64,000 bases of DNA from Eriocheir sinensis. Lineage: Eukaryota > Arthropoda > Malacostraca > Decapoda > Varunidae. The stretch is taken from NCBI RefSeq assembly GCF_024679095.1, contig NW_026112165.1:427501-491500 (forward strand), written 5' to 3'. Positions within the stretch are counted from its first letter, which is position 1. Each line of letters opens with the position of its first letter. The notes under the pieces were generated by a model, which did not search any database, was not told where the DNA came from, and saw only the letters and a program-made list of their open reading frames with translations. The position numbers were made by a program, and so were the translations under genes. Shown here one piece after another: positions 15,313 to 28,049 of this stretch.

Positions 15313-15519
15313 GTGGGCACAGAGAGGAACTGGCCCATTAGGTTGCGAAGTCTAATGCATCATAGGAGTGGAGGAGGAGCGAGGAGGGAGCTTATTCATC
15401 AACGTTATGTGGGAAGGGTAAGCCACTGACGTCTGGTTGCTCTCTGCTGATTGGTTGGCGGACGAATTCAACTCATCACATCCTTTAATAAGCTAATCTC
15501 CGTAAACCGCAGCATTGTA

Positions 15520-15860
15520 AACACAAATACATAAATAATTGAAGTACTAAAAAGAGGAAGATAGCAAAATTATACGTTGTGAAGCCAAACCATTTTAACT
15601 TTATAAATAACTGAAATGAGAAAAAAAGGGAGTTATCAAAGCAATTTTTAAGCCCGAATACGTAACTGAAATACTAGGAAGAGGAAGTTACGAAAGCTAT
15701 ACGCCGCGGAACCAAAGCCGTTTAACTTCATAAATAAAAACAGGAATAGGAAAAGAAGGAAGTTACCAAATTTAAACATAATGAAACTAAAGCAATTTTA
15801 ACCTCAAATATAAAAAAATATATAAAATACTGAAACACGAAGAAAGAAGTTACAAGACAA
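15520..15860. repeat. About five diverged 52-93-bp tandem units
   Basis: A GAGGAAGTTACGAAA-like block recurs near 15548, 15616, 15668, 15745 and 15838. Blocks like AACTTTATAAATAA and CCAAACCATTTTAACTT lie between. Heavily diverged. Confidence 0.65.
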
Positions 15861-16607
<747 letters not shown>

Positions 16608-16679
16608 CAGATTTCTCTATGCAATTATTTTTTCTCCTCTTAGCAATTTTTCTGTTCCTTATCGAGACATGAGTTAACT

Positions 16680-16792
16680 GGAGAAAGGAAAATAAGGAGA
16701 GAAGGGAAAGGAGGGAATGGAGACAAGAAAGGAATAAAGAGAGGAATAGGTGGAAGAAGTGAATGAGGAAAGACGACAAACATACATAATGG

Positions 16793-16855
<63 letters not shown>

Positions 16856-17282
16856 AAAAAAAAAAAAAAAAAAACACGTGCGAGGGAGTCCAAGGTCACA
16901 AGAAGGGAGGGAGGGGGGAAGGGGAGAAAACTGTCATTGGGGAGGATGAAGTGGAGGAAAGGAAGAGCAAAGAAAGGAGAGGAAAGATTAGGAAAGGATA
17001 AGGAGGACAAGGAAGGAAGGGATGGGGTCGTGGGAAGGCAGGAGGGAAGAAGGAAAGGAGAGAATGGAGAGAGGAAAGGCAAGGAAGGAAGGGATTGGAG
17101 AGAATGGAAATAGGAAAGGAATAAAAGCAGTAAAAGAAGGAAATGTGGAAAGCAGGAGGGAAGGAAAGAATGGAGAGAAAAAAGGAATGAAGGAAAGGAA
17201 AGGAGGGAATGAAGACAGGAAAAGCATAAAGGGAGTAAAAGAAGTAGGAAATGAGGGAGGGAAGACGACAAACATGCATAAT

Positions 17283-17333
<51 letters not shown>
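16680..17333. repeat. Direct duplication (~492 bp period) carrying a (CA)n tract
   Basis: A GAGGGAATG block at about 16711 recurs at about 17203. It is followed in both copies by GAAGACGACAAACAT-type sequence and a (CA)n tract (16794-16846 and 17288-17333). The intervening DNA is purine-rich, with an A run at 16856-16874. The Ser/Phe/Leu-rich minus-strand frames are complements of this purine-rich DNA. Confidence 0.8.
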
Positions 17334-17334
<1 letters not shown>

Positions 17335-17830
17335 CCACCCCTACCCCCCTTCCCCCCACCCCCAAATACACAGAGTCATGCCATCAATGCCTTACACGTG
17401 ACCATTAAACCCCATTGGACCGGCCTGAGTGTCTGAACCAAGTGGGACACAACGCACGAAAAGCCTCACAGCCTTATCGAATTATTGGCCCAGCTCCTAT
17501 AGCCGAGTCAGGGGCCGCCGCGCACGCACCCCGGTAATGGCTTTTATGACGACGAAGAGGGACAAGACTGCAGAGGGAAATGTCTTGGAAATGTCTGTGG
17601 AATGAAGATGCTGTTTTGTGTTGGGGGAGGGGAGTCTGTGGGGGAGGGGGGGGTCTGGCTTTAAGGGCCCATTGTATGTTTTGTTTTGTTTTTCTTTTAC
17701 ATATTAATTCATGTTTAGTATTTTATCTTAGACCAAAGACTCAATTAAATGTAGAGAATTGTATGGACTTGTTTTATAGAACTTACAAATTTGAGGTTAA
17801 AAATGCTTCTGTCTATCTATCAATCTATTT
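17334..17830. other. Unique DNA, no gene seen
   Basis: GC-rich in 17440-17560 and T-rich after 17660. No frame with a recognisable domain. Confidence 0.45.
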
Positions 17831-17972
17831 ATCTGTGTGTGTGTGTGGGGGGGGGGGGGGAGAGAGGGGGGGTTGTTTGTTTGTGCTTTTGTTTGATTTG
17901 TTTTTTTGTTTTTTTTTCCGTCTCATCACAATTATCCTTTTTCTTTTTTCTCATCTCTTTCATCACTAGCAT

Positions 17973-18016
<44 letters not shown>
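17831..18016. repeat. (TG)n, G run and (GT)n
   Basis: (TG)n with a G run at 17833-17860, then (GT)n at 17976-18016, separated by T-rich DNA. Confidence 0.9.
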
Positions 18017-18018
<2 letters not shown>

Positions 18019-18600
18019 CGCGCGCAGCACACAGGAGGCATGTCGGTACGTACGTAGGCATAGAAGGCGAAGACCGGACTGTAAATTAGGCCCGGGTCGC
18101 ACTAATCCCGATACTTGTATGCGGCGGAGGTAATGGCGGGGAGCAGGTAATTGCCGGTGCGAGGAATTATGGGCCAATATTTCTCGGCTTTGTCAAATTA
18201 CTCTTTTCTTCTGCGCTGCTCTCGCTGTTACGAATTATAATGTTTCCCGCTTCTTAATAAAATACAACTTCTCATCCACAGTATAATTCAGACAGCTCGT
18301 AAACTCATCAAATATCAAGTTTACATCAAGCAGCATATGATATTAAAGCTTACCTAATAATGATAAAGAAAGATATGGACGTAATATCACAAATTCAACA
18401 CGTCTTACACTAGTTTAATAAAAAGCTTCCTAAAACAAGCAGCACGAAAACAAGGAAAATTTAATGGGGCAAATTCAACACGTCTTATACTTGTTTAATA
18501 ATAATTCTTTCTTAAACAAGCAGCGCATGACAAAATTTAGTATCTCCTTTGAAACGAATACGCCAGTTACAAAATAAAGACTTAATAAAGGAGATGAAGC
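18017..18600. other. Unique island plus an ~80-bp tandem pair
   Basis: 18017-18340 is unique and GC-richer. The block CAAATTCAACACGTCTTA starts at about 18390 and 18470 and is followed each time by TTGTTTAATAA-like and AAACAAGCAGC blocks. That gives two full copies and a partial upstream one. No gene. Confidence 0.6.
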
Positions 18601-18719
18601 CCCGAAAATAATCCGTGGACATTGCTTTGCGGGGAGAGTTCCTGAGTGGGCAGCGCGCGGCATACAGAGCAGTGCAGGCCCTTAGAAGGAGACACTACGA
18701 GGGTTACACAAGGCAAGGA

Positions 18720-18990
18720 ATAGCTGAGGAAAAAAAAAAAGGAGAGGATGAAGAGGAGGAGGAAAAAAAGAACAAGAAAACAATGAACGCACTTGAGACT
18801 TATACTGAGGCTGGAGGAGGACAAGGAAGGAGAAAAGGAGGAGGAGGAAGAAGAAAAAAAGAGGAAGAACAAGCAGAAAAAGAACAAGAAGACGGAGAAA
18901 TTTAAAAATAGAAGAACAAGAAGAACAAGAACAAGGAAAGGAACAAGAACGATAAAAAAACAAGGACAAGAACAAGAATAACAAGAACAT
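18720..18990. repeat. Purine-rich degenerate AAG/GGA/ACAAG tract
   Basis: Mixed GAGGA, AAAGA and ACAAGA units. Frames on both strands are repeat products. Confidence 0.8.
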
Positions 18991-19045
18991 GAACTAGAAA
19001 AAGAGGATATATAAAGATTAAAAAAACGACGATGATATTGACGGT

Positions 19046-19086
19046 TTCTTGCAGACTCCTTACGTTCTTATGTTCTTATGTTCTTA
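19046..19086 (+). mobile_element. 3' end of a CR1-like LINE
   Basis: TTTCTTGCAGACTCCTTACG followed by GTTCTTATGTTCTTATGTTC matches the extreme 3' end of the element at 39783-40751, including the ATGTTCTT tail repeats. Only about 40 bases remain, consistent with severe 5' truncation on insertion. Confidence 0.7.
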
Positions 19087-19144
19087 AGACGAAAACAACA
19101 AAACATCAAAACAACAAACAAGTCAACAAATCACAAACCACAAA

Positions 19145-19147
<3 letters not shown>

Positions 19148-19206
<59 letters not shown>
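19148..19206. repeat. (CA)n microsatellite
   Basis: A clean 59-base tract preceded by ACAAAC-rich DNA. Confidence 0.95.
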
Positions 19207-19209
<3 letters not shown>

Positions 19210-19529
19210 CAAGAAGATATATTATCACCTCTGAGGAGCGTGCGAGAGGCTGAACGAGCATAACAAGCAAGACGGAGGGAGGAAGGCAGGAGGGAGAAGG
19301 GAGGGAGGAGCAGAAAGAGAAAAAAAATAATATAATGACCGGCTCTTCAGTGCGAATAAACAACACCGAGGCGGCCACTCAGCGCGCATCATAATTCACG
19401 GCGTAACAAGGGCCACTCAGAGGGCACATTCTCCCACCGCGCCGCCCGAGAGCAGCATAGAAAATCGCCGCCCTCTTCATTTCTCTAACACCGGCCGGAA
19501 AGAAGCGATAAATCCAAGACACGAGAGGA

Positions 19530-21400
19530 AGAGAGCGAGGAAGAGACAGACACACATAGACAGACAAAAAAAGAGAGAGAAAGAGCGAGGAAAAGACAGA
19601 CACACATACTGACAGACATATAGACAGACAAAAATAGAGAGGGAGAGAGCGAGGAAAAGACAGACACACATACTGACAGACATACAGACAGACAAAAATA
19701 GAGAGGGAAAGAGCGAGGAAAAGACAGACACACATACTGACAGACATATAGACAGACAAAAATAGAGAAGGAGAGAGCGAGGAAAAGACAGACACACATA
19801 CTGACAAACATATAGACAGACAAAAAAAGAGAGGGAGAGAGCGAGGAAAAGACAGACACACATACTGACAAACATATAGACAGACAAAAAAAGAGAGGGA
19901 GAGAGCCAGGAAAAGACACACAAATACAGACAGACATACAGACAGACATATAGACAGACAAAAAGAGGAAGAGAGCCAGGAAAAGACAGACACAAATACA
20001 GACAGACATACAGACAGACATATAGACAGACAAAAAAAGAGAGGGAGAGTCAGGAAAAGACAGACACACATACAGACAGACATATAGACAGACATATAGA
20101 CAGACAAAAAAAGAGAGGGAGAGAGCCAGGAAAAGAGACACACATACAGACAGACATACAGACAGACATATAGACAGACAAAAAAAGAGAGGGAGAGAGC
20201 GAGGAAGACACACACATACAGACAGACATACAGACAGACAAAAAAAGAGAGGGAGAGAGCGAGGAAGACACACACATACAGACAGACACACATACAGACA
20301 GACATACAGACAGACAAAAAAAGAGAGGGAGAGAGCGAGAAAAAGACACACACATAGACAGACATACAGACGGACAAAAAAAGAGAGGGAGAGAGCGAGG
20401 AAAAGACAGACACACATACAGACAGACATATAGACAGACAAAAGAAGAGAGGGAGAGAGCGAGGAAAAGAGACACGCATACAGACAGACATATAGACAGG
20501 CAGAAAAAGAGAGGGAGAGAGCCAGGAAAAGACAGACAGACATACAGACAGACATATAGACAGAAAAAAAGAGAGGAAGAGAGCCAGGAAAAGACAGACA
20601 CAAATACAGACAGACATACAGACAGACATATAGACAGACAAAAAAAGAGAGGGAGAGAGCCAGGAAAAGGGACACACATACAGACAGACATATAGACAGA
20701 CATATAGACAGACAAAAAAAGAGAGGGAGAGAGCGAGGAAGACACACACATACAGACAGACACACATACAGACAGACATACAGACAGACAAAAAAAGAGA
20801 GGGAGAGAGCGAGGAAAAAAGACACATAGACAGACAGACATATAGACAAACAAAAAAAAGAGCGAGAAAAACAGACACACTTAGACATATAGACAGACAA
20901 AATAAGAGAGGGAGAGAGCGAGGAAAACAGACACACATACAGACAGACATACAGACAGACAAAAAAAGAGAGGGAGAGAGCGAGGAAAAAACAGACACAC
21001 ATACTGACAGACATACAGACAGACAAAAAAAGAGAGGGAGAGAGCGAGGAAAAGACAGACACACATACAGACAGACATACAGACAGACAAAAAAAAAGAG
21101 GGAGAGAGCGAGGAAAAGACAAACACATAGACAGACATATAGACAGACAAAAAAAGAGAGGGAGAGAGCGAGAAAAAGACACACACATAGACAGACATAC
21201 AGACAGATAAAAAAAGAGAGGGAGAGAGCGAGGAAAAGACACACGCATAGACAGACATACAGACAGACAAAAAAAGATTCGGAGAGAGCGAGGAAAAGAC
21301 AGACACACATACAGACAGACATTTACAGACAAAAAAGGGAGGGAGAAAGCGAGAAAATGACAGACACACATACAGACAGACATATAGACAGACACAAATA
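19530..21400. repeat. 1.9-kb minisatellite of ~70-bp units
   Basis: About 25 units of the form GAGAGGGAGAGAGCGAGGAA, then AAGACAGACACACATAC, AGACAGACATATAGACAGAC and an A run. Unit length varies with the number of ACAGACAT blocks, and variants (GAGCCAGG against GAGCGAGG, ATAGACAG against ACAGACAG) cluster locally. The 600-codon minus-strand frames (Cys/Leu/Ser/Val repeats) exist because the complementary unit has few stop codons. They have no start context, domain or exon structure. Confidence 0.93.
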
Positions 21401-21469
21401 GTATAGAGGTATTCATAAACAACCTTTAGTGTACTTCGCAAAAAAAATAAAATTAAACGAGATGATGAT

Positions 21470-21716
21470 GACGATGATGACTTACAATATTACTAATGAT
21501 GATGAGAGGGGTAATGGTGTTTTGAGTAGGGGGAGAGGGGGAGGGAGATAAAGATAGGGGGGAGATAAGGAGGGGGGGAGGGAAAAGCTGTCGTGAGGAG
21601 GGTGTTAAGCAGGTTAAGGCGGTCAAGGAGGGAGAGGGGAAAGGGGGGGAGGGGGAGGGGGGAGAAGGGGAGAAGGGGTTATTGCCAAAAAAGCTGAACA
21701 AAGACAAGACCCTCCG

Positions 21717-21767
<51 letters not shown>

Positions 21768-21790
21768 TCTCTCTCTCTCTCTCTCTCAAA
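21470..21790. repeat. G-rich purine tract with (GA)n and (CT)n
   Basis: GGGGAGGG-type DNA (21520-21680), then (GA)n 21721-21757 and a short (CT)n 21770-21787. Confidence 0.85.
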
Positions 21791-22014
21791 TAAATAAAAT
21801 AAATAAATAAATAAAAATACACAAATAAAAATAACCATCACAGACAAAGAAACAAACAAGCAAACAGAAAATAAATATCCAGCAAAGGTTTCCAGGCACC
21901 ATTACAACACAGCATTCAGCATTACCCAACACTCCAACACAACTTCACTTTATATAGTATAGTTGAGTCTCTGCATAATGAAGCGGGGAGACAACGAGGG
22001 GGGAAGGCACGGGG

Positions 22015-23225
22015 AGAATGTAAATGAATGCAAATAAGAGAAAGAGATATTATTGAGCATATTTGCCTGTGAGAGCGTGTAGAGTATATACTGATTGTGG
22101 TTTTCGAAGTATTGTTCTTATTTCGACAATGCAAGTTCCCCACAAAAAATAAGGACTTACACGAATGTAAATGAATGCAAATAAGAGAAAGAGATATTAT
22201 TGAGTATATTTGCCTATGAGAGCGTGTAGTGTATATACTGATTGTGGTTTTCGAAGTGTTATTCTTATTTTAACAATCCAAGTTCACTAAAAAAATAGAA
22301 AAATTAAGTACCGACATGAATGATAATGAATGCAAATAGGAAAACAAAGGTAATTATTGGGAAGTTCATTTGCCTGTGAGTGCGTGTAGTGTCGATACTG
22401 CTTGTGATTTTCGAAATATTGTTCTTATTTCGGAAGTGCAAGTTATCTACAAAAATAAATTAAGTACTTACACGAATTATAATGAATGCAACTAAGAAAA
22501 CACAGGTAATTATTGATTTGCTTGTGAGTTCGTGTAGTGTAAATAGTGATTGTGATTTTCGAAGTACTATTCTTATTTCGACAATGCAAGTTCGCCACAA
22601 AAATAAATTAAGTACCTACACGAATTATAATGAATGCAAATAAGAGAAAGAGATATTATTGAGTATATTTGCCTGCGAGTGCGTATAATGTCGATGCTGA
22701 TTGTGATTTTCGAAGTATTGTATTTATTTCGACAATGCGAGTTCACCACAAAAAAAAAAAACTATGTACCTCCCCCAATGATAATGAATGCAAATAAGAA
22801 AACAAAGGTAATTATTGGGAAGTGCATTTGGCTGCGAGTACGTGTAGTGTCGATACTGCTTGTGATTTTCGAAGTATTGTATTTATTTCGACAATGCAAC
22901 TTCACCACAAAAAAAATTACCGTAAGTACCTCCCTGAATGATAATGGATGCAAGTAAGACAACAAAGATATTGGAAACTAAATTTGCCTGTGAAAGCGTG
23001 TTGTGTTGATATTGATTGAGATTTTCAAAGTACTATTATTTTTTTAACAACGCAAGTTCACCTCAAAAAAAAAATATAAGTACCAACCCGAATGATAATG
23101 AATGCAAATACGGAAACAAAAAAAGCGCATGTACTGTCTATATTGATTGTGATTTTCGAAGTATTATTCTTATCTCAACAACGCAAGTTCACCACACACC
23201 AAAAAATCAAGTACCTACACTCTTA
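22015..23225. repeat. Nine tandem units of ~153 bp
   Basis: The block GAATGCAAATAAG starts at about 22026, 22173, 22328, 22484, 22632, 22786, 22946 (as GGATGCAAGTAAG) and 23100 (as GAATGCAAATACGG). Periods are 147-160 bases, and the run ends in a partial unit near 23220. Every unit carries TATTTGCCTGTGAG, CTGATTGTGATTTTCGAAGT, a CTTATTTCGACAATGCAAG-like block and TTCACCACAAAAA. Short frames recur once per unit. The unit has no recognisable coding or transposon ends. Confidence 0.93.
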
Positions 23226-23634
23226 AAAGAATAAACCATCAATAATTTCAAGGCGGGTGAGAATTAAAAACAGGAAAAGACTGGGACGGACTTTTAATTT
23301 GATCAGGACGAACTAATTTAATTCACATATCCAGTAATTAAACGACCGGCACATGCAATTTCTTTCCGAAGCAACGAGGAGGCGGAGGTTCATTACGCGG
23401 CTGCCTGGGAATGGCTTGCTGGATTGTCTTATATTACGAAAGACTGCATAATAAAAAAAAGTCATAACGGCTGATCAGGCTTCTAGGAATTATCAAAACT
23501 AACTGACAACTCTGAACACACGAACACACACAAAAAAAATTAATACACGTCTATCTATCTATCTATATATGTCTATCTATTTATTTCTTATTCCATCTAT
23601 ATATTTAAGTCAAGGAGATGTAAGTTGCTTTTTA

Positions 23635-23638
<4 letters not shown>
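23226..23638. other. Unique island, no gene
   Basis: Contains TAATTT, AACTAATTTAATTC and CCAGTAATTAAACG near 23295-23345, then a GC-rich part to 23430 and a (CTAT)n-like stretch at 23555-23590. Confidence 0.45.

Positions 23639-23684
<46 letters not shown>
23639..23684. repeat. (TC)n microsatellite
   Basis: A clean 46-base tract. Confidence 0.93.
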
Positions 23685-23686
<2 letters not shown>

Positions 23687-24139
23687 GGCATCTCATTCCG
23701 TCACGCCCCTTCCTGCCTCAACTCGGGGGAAAGCTGAACTAAAACAAAAGGAAGAAGGAAAACGTGCCTTCCGCCAAGAACAAACTGACTCCCGAGAATG
23801 CGAAAGTACAATATTGAGAAATCTGAAAAAAAATATATATATGAAAAACTTTTAAAAAAATCACGATTCTCCCACCACGCAAAAAAAAAAATGAGGGCAC
23901 TAAAAAAAAACGCCCAAATTTGAACCACAGATCAAAAACAACCTCCCACATTTGAGTACCTGAGTAGCATGAATTTCCTCGCATTAAAGTTTCTAAGTGT
24001 CACGAGTCATGGGAAAAAGTACGTCAAGGGAACCCAAGGAAAAGGGACCTAGCATTACATGACCTTCAGCGTGCACCGGGAATAAGAACAAGTCCTGAAC
24101 GAGCAGCAAGAGCAAAGGTGATCACTAGAAATAGGTTGG

Positions 24140-24163
24140 GTGGTAGTTGTGGTGGTGGTGGTG

Positions 24164-24212
<49 letters not shown>

Positions 24213-24480
24213 GTGCCGTAGTAGTAAAGCCATAATTATCGTAACGGGATGCGGACGAAGAAGAAGAAGAAGAAGAAGAAGAAGAAGAAGAAGACGAAGA
24301 CGAAGACGAAGAAAAAGGAGAAGGACAAGAAGAAGAACAAGAACAGGAACCAAAACAAAAACGAGAAGAGCAAGAACAAAAACAAAAACTGAAACGAACA
24401 AAAAGATAAAAACAAGAGAACAAGAAGAAAAGGAAGGAAAAAAGAATAAAAAAAGGAATATGAAAAAGCGGCGGAAGAGG
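24140..24480. repeat. (GGT)n-(AGT)n and (AAG)n trinucleotide block
   Basis: (GGT)n at 24148-24172, (AGT)n at 24173-24211, (AAG)n at 24257-24295, then degenerate GAA/ACAAGA DNA. Poly-Gly/Ser/Arg frames are repeat products. Confidence 0.9.
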
Positions 24481-24734
24481 CGAAACCACCCGCAGAGTAA
24501 TAGCCAAAAATTCTAACGGAAAAATGCAAAAGAAACACGAAAGAGGAAGAGGAAAAGAGAGAGAGGCGTGACCGAGACTCCAATAAGCTGCTCTTCCTCA
24601 CCCTCATTCAATATTAATATAAAAAAAAAATATCGAAAACCCGATTCTGCAATATTCCATTTTTTTCTCCTTTCGTCTTTTTTTCATGCAAACTGGTGAG
24701 CCTGTGTGACCCCTTCATTCTTTTATACGACTAT

Positions 24735-24960
24735 GGCGCCGCATTTTAAAGCTTGCGATGGAAGGAGGAAGAGGAATAGGAGGAGGAGGAGGAGGAGGAG
24801 GAGGAGGAGGAGGAAGAGGAGGAGAAGGCAGTGGTGGTAGTACGCCGCATTTTGAAGCTTGGGATGAAAGGAGGAAGAGGAATAGTAGGTGGAGGAGGAA
24901 GAGGAAGAGGAGGAGGAGGAGGAAGAAGAGAAGGAGAAGGTAGTGGTGGTGGTGGCGGTG
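24735..24960. repeat. Two copies of a ~106-bp unit with (GGA)n
   Basis: GCCGCATTTTAAAGCTTG at about 24737 and GCCGCATTTTGAAGCTTG at about 24843 each lead into GGAAGGAGGAAGAGGAATAG-like and (GGA)n sequence and end in AGTGGTGGT. Confidence 0.88.
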
Positions 24961-25265
24961 GGAGAAAGAGGAGAGGGAGGGAAAGAAAAAGAAATATAAA
25001 ACCTAGGCATATAAGAGTATGTACATAAGTTTTAAAACGAAGATATGACCACAATTTCGGGCCATAAAGCGAGTCAGCAGGAAATGAATGTAAAGTGAAA
25101 TTACTGTTGGGAGATGTGCATGCTAATAAACTTGAAGAAAAAAAAAGGACAACGAAAAACATTACAATAAAAGAAACAAAAGGTAATAAACATAACCAAA
25201 CATGAAAGCATAGCAAGATTAACATAACAAAACATCGGTACACATTGCCAGCGACTTAATGCAAA

Positions 25266-25381
<116 letters not shown>

Positions 25382-25439
25382 TTGGAGGGGAGCCCTAACC
25401 ATCATTTGACCGTATGCACCGTCACGTAAGGAAAGACAT

Positions 25440-26860
25440 AAAGAAGGAAAAAAAATGAGGAACACGAGGAAAATAATGAAGAAGAAGAAAAGACGGAGGG
25501 CGAGGACGATGATGACGACAAGGAAGGAAAAAGGAAGGGGAAAATGAGGACAAGGGCATGTACTAGCGAAGGCGCGAAATAGTATAAGGAAAAGATAATG
25601 AAAATATGAAGTAAAAAGGAGAAAAAAGTTGAGGGACACTGAACAAGACAGCAGAGAAAGAGTAACACAAGAATTAATAGGAAGAGGAAAATGAGGACAA
25701 AAGCAACACTATATAACGAAGGCGGAAAACAGTACAAGGAAGAGACAGGGCAATGAAAAATATTAAGTAGAAAAGCAAAATTTGAGAAACACGGAAAAAA
25801 AAATGAAGAGAGTAACACAATGAAAAATGAAGAGGAAAATGAGGACAAAGGCAAAACTACTGAACTAACGAAATATTATAAGGAAGAGAAAATGACAATG
25901 AAGAATATGAAGCAGAAAGGTAAGAATTGAGGAACGTCGAGCAAAATGTAGGAAGAGTAACAGAAGAATGAAAAAGCAATAGGAAAAGGAGAAAGGAAGA
26001 ACTACCGAATTAGCGAAATATTATAAGGAAGTGAAAGAGACAATGGAAAATAAGAAGCGGAAAGTTAAAAGTTGAGGAACGCGGAAAAAAATAAAGGGAG
26101 AGTAACGCAGGAATGAATAAGTAAAAGGGAAAAGGAGGACAACGGTAATACTAGAGAAGGCGTGAAATAATATAAGGAAGAGAGAAGACGATGGAAAATT
26201 ATGAAGTAGAAAAGGTAAAAATTGAGGAACGCGGAAAAAAAATAAAGGGAGAGTAACGCAGGAATGAATAAGTAAAAGAAAAGGAGGACAATGATAATAC
26301 TAGAGAAGGAGTGAAATAATGTAAGGAAGAGAGAAGACGATGGAAAATTATGAAGTAGAAAGGCACAAGTTGAGGAACGTCGAAGAAAATGAAGGGAAAG
26401 TAACACAGGAATGGATAAGGAATAGGAAAAGGAGGACAATGGACTAGAGAAGGCGCTAAATAATATAAGGAAGAGAGAAGAAGATGGAAAATTATGAAGA
26501 AGGTAAAAGTTGAGGAACGCGGTAAAAATATAAAGGGAGAGTAACGCAGGAATGAATAAGTAAAAGAAAAGGAGGACAATGATAATACTAGAGAAGGAGC
26601 GAAATAATGTAAGGAAGAGAGAAGACGATGGAAAATTATGAAGTAGAAAGGCACAAGTTGAGGAACGTTGAAAAAGTGAAGGGAAAGTAACACAAGAATG
26701 GATAAGGAATAGGAAAAGGTGGACAGTTGTAATTCTAGAGAAGGCGCGAAATAATATAAGGAAGAGAGAAGACGATGGAAAATAAGAAGTATAAAGGTAA
26801 AAATTGAGGAACGCCGAAGAAAATGAAGGGAGAGTAACAAAAAAATGAAGAATGTGAACT
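25440..26860. repeat. Ten tandem units of ~148 bp, purine-rich
   Basis: The block TTGAGGAACGCGGAAAAAA or a close variant recurs with GAGG at about 25457, 25631, 25784, 25929, 26074, 26224, 26372, 26512, 26660 and 26806. Most periods are 140-153 bases. Each unit also carries GGGAGAGTAACGCAGGAATG, AAAAGGAGGACAATG and GAAATAATATAAGGAAGAGA. Divergence is greatest in the first three units. The minus-strand Leu/Phe/Ser-rich frames repeat once per unit and are not a gene. Confidence 0.93.
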
Positions 26861-27131
26861 AAACATGAGAAGCAGGATGATAAAGAAAGAGAATTTACGG
26901 CGCAATAAAAGAAATATGAAAGAAAATGTTAGGCGACTAGAGGGAGAAAATAGATAGCTGAAGAAAATTGAAAAGAAGTAAAGTTAAAAGTACATTAATC
27001 TGACGACCTAAAAAGAATGTTGGAAAGTCATAGAGAGAAATGGTCAGCGCGGCATTTAAGGAAAGGAAACATTACGTGCAGTATGATAAAAAAATAAATG
27101 GCAAGTTCGAAATATAAGATAAATATAATAA

Positions 27132-27136
27132 TGTGT

Positions 27137-27192
<56 letters not shown>

Positions 27193-27200
27193 GTGTGTGT
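27132..27200. repeat. (TG)n microsatellite
   Basis: Mostly clean, with TA and CG interruptions. The flanks resemble each other weakly with those at 25381: CACCGTCACG occurs at 25418 and at 27247. Confidence 0.93.
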
Positions 27201-27539
27201 GCTGGAATGGAACAGGCGGCGCCCCAACAAACACTTGGCTACCCGCACCGTCACGCTCCTTCACCCCGGAGAAGAAAGAGACGAGAGCGTGGAAACTTAA
27301 AAGATCAGGCAACAGTAAGGAAGCATGGAAACTTGGAATATCCGGCCACAAAAACTGACTTGGCTTTTACGAGGCTGCCTACTATTAGTCAAGCGCTTCA
27401 ATCACTTGCATAATAGTAGAATATAATAAAAGTACTTGATTTATGTGCGTGCGGAAACAGTCAATTCACTCCTGCCACAACGATGAAACTGTCAACGCGA
27501 TTTCACATTGACTACTTCCGCATAATCGTTGTTCTTGCT

Positions 27540-28045
27540 AATGTCCATCTGCATCTCCTCGCTTGAATCGGTAGACCCTTGTTTCTGGTTAACGAGTTGG
27601 TTTAAAGCGTTATTGACCTTGTTCCGGTATCTGGGGACCTGTATCAAATCACAACGTGGTCGTTTTCCCAGCGTAAAACAGTTGAGTCACCCGGGCCGTT
27701 CTTCATACGTAAGTGCCCTTAACGATGCTATAATTCTCACGACGCTACGTTAAATTCTTGAGTGCCTCTACGTCCTTCTTGCATCTGGAGGACCAAAAGT
27801 GCACTGCATACTCCAGGTGAGGTCTTACGAACGAGACTGATATTACACCAGTTGTCTTAAACTCAGAGCTGTTGAGATGGACCCGAACATGATATTAGAT
27901 TTTCTTTAATGCAGACTTTCAGCTCTTTGTACATTTTAGGTCACTACTAATGGTGACCCCGAGATCCAATTACTCGTGTGCGACCTGCAGAGGACTCCCA
28001 CCCATGTTGTGTGCATGCTCACTATTTCTGGACCCAACGTGCATG
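27540..28045 (-). pseudogene. CR1-like LINE reverse transcriptase relic, C-terminal half
   Basis: Reading the minus strand from 28045, successive short frames give HVGSRNSEHAHNMGGSPL, LDLGVTISSDLKCTKS, VRPHLEYAVHFWSS and a KKDVEALKNLT block. These correspond in order to the RT thumb and C-terminal region also seen in the element at 39783 (its DLGVLVNSDLKLRKQ and VRPHLDYAVQFWCP). Several stops and frameshifts interrupt it. The 5' side abuts the (GAA)n tract at 28050. It is a non-functional retrotransposon fragment and not a host gene. Confidence 0.8.
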
Positions 28046-28049
28046 CATG

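Noticed and set aside
19379..21422. Two minus-strand frames of about 645 codons rich in Cys, Leu, Ser and Val
   Set aside because: Product of the ~70-bp AGAC/GAGAG minisatellite, with alternating frames open over the same DNA. Resemblance to a membrane protein is compositional.
22015..23225. CRISPR-like regular array
   Set aside because: Whole ~153-base units repeat, with no short direct repeat separated by unrelated spacers, and the context is eukaryotic.
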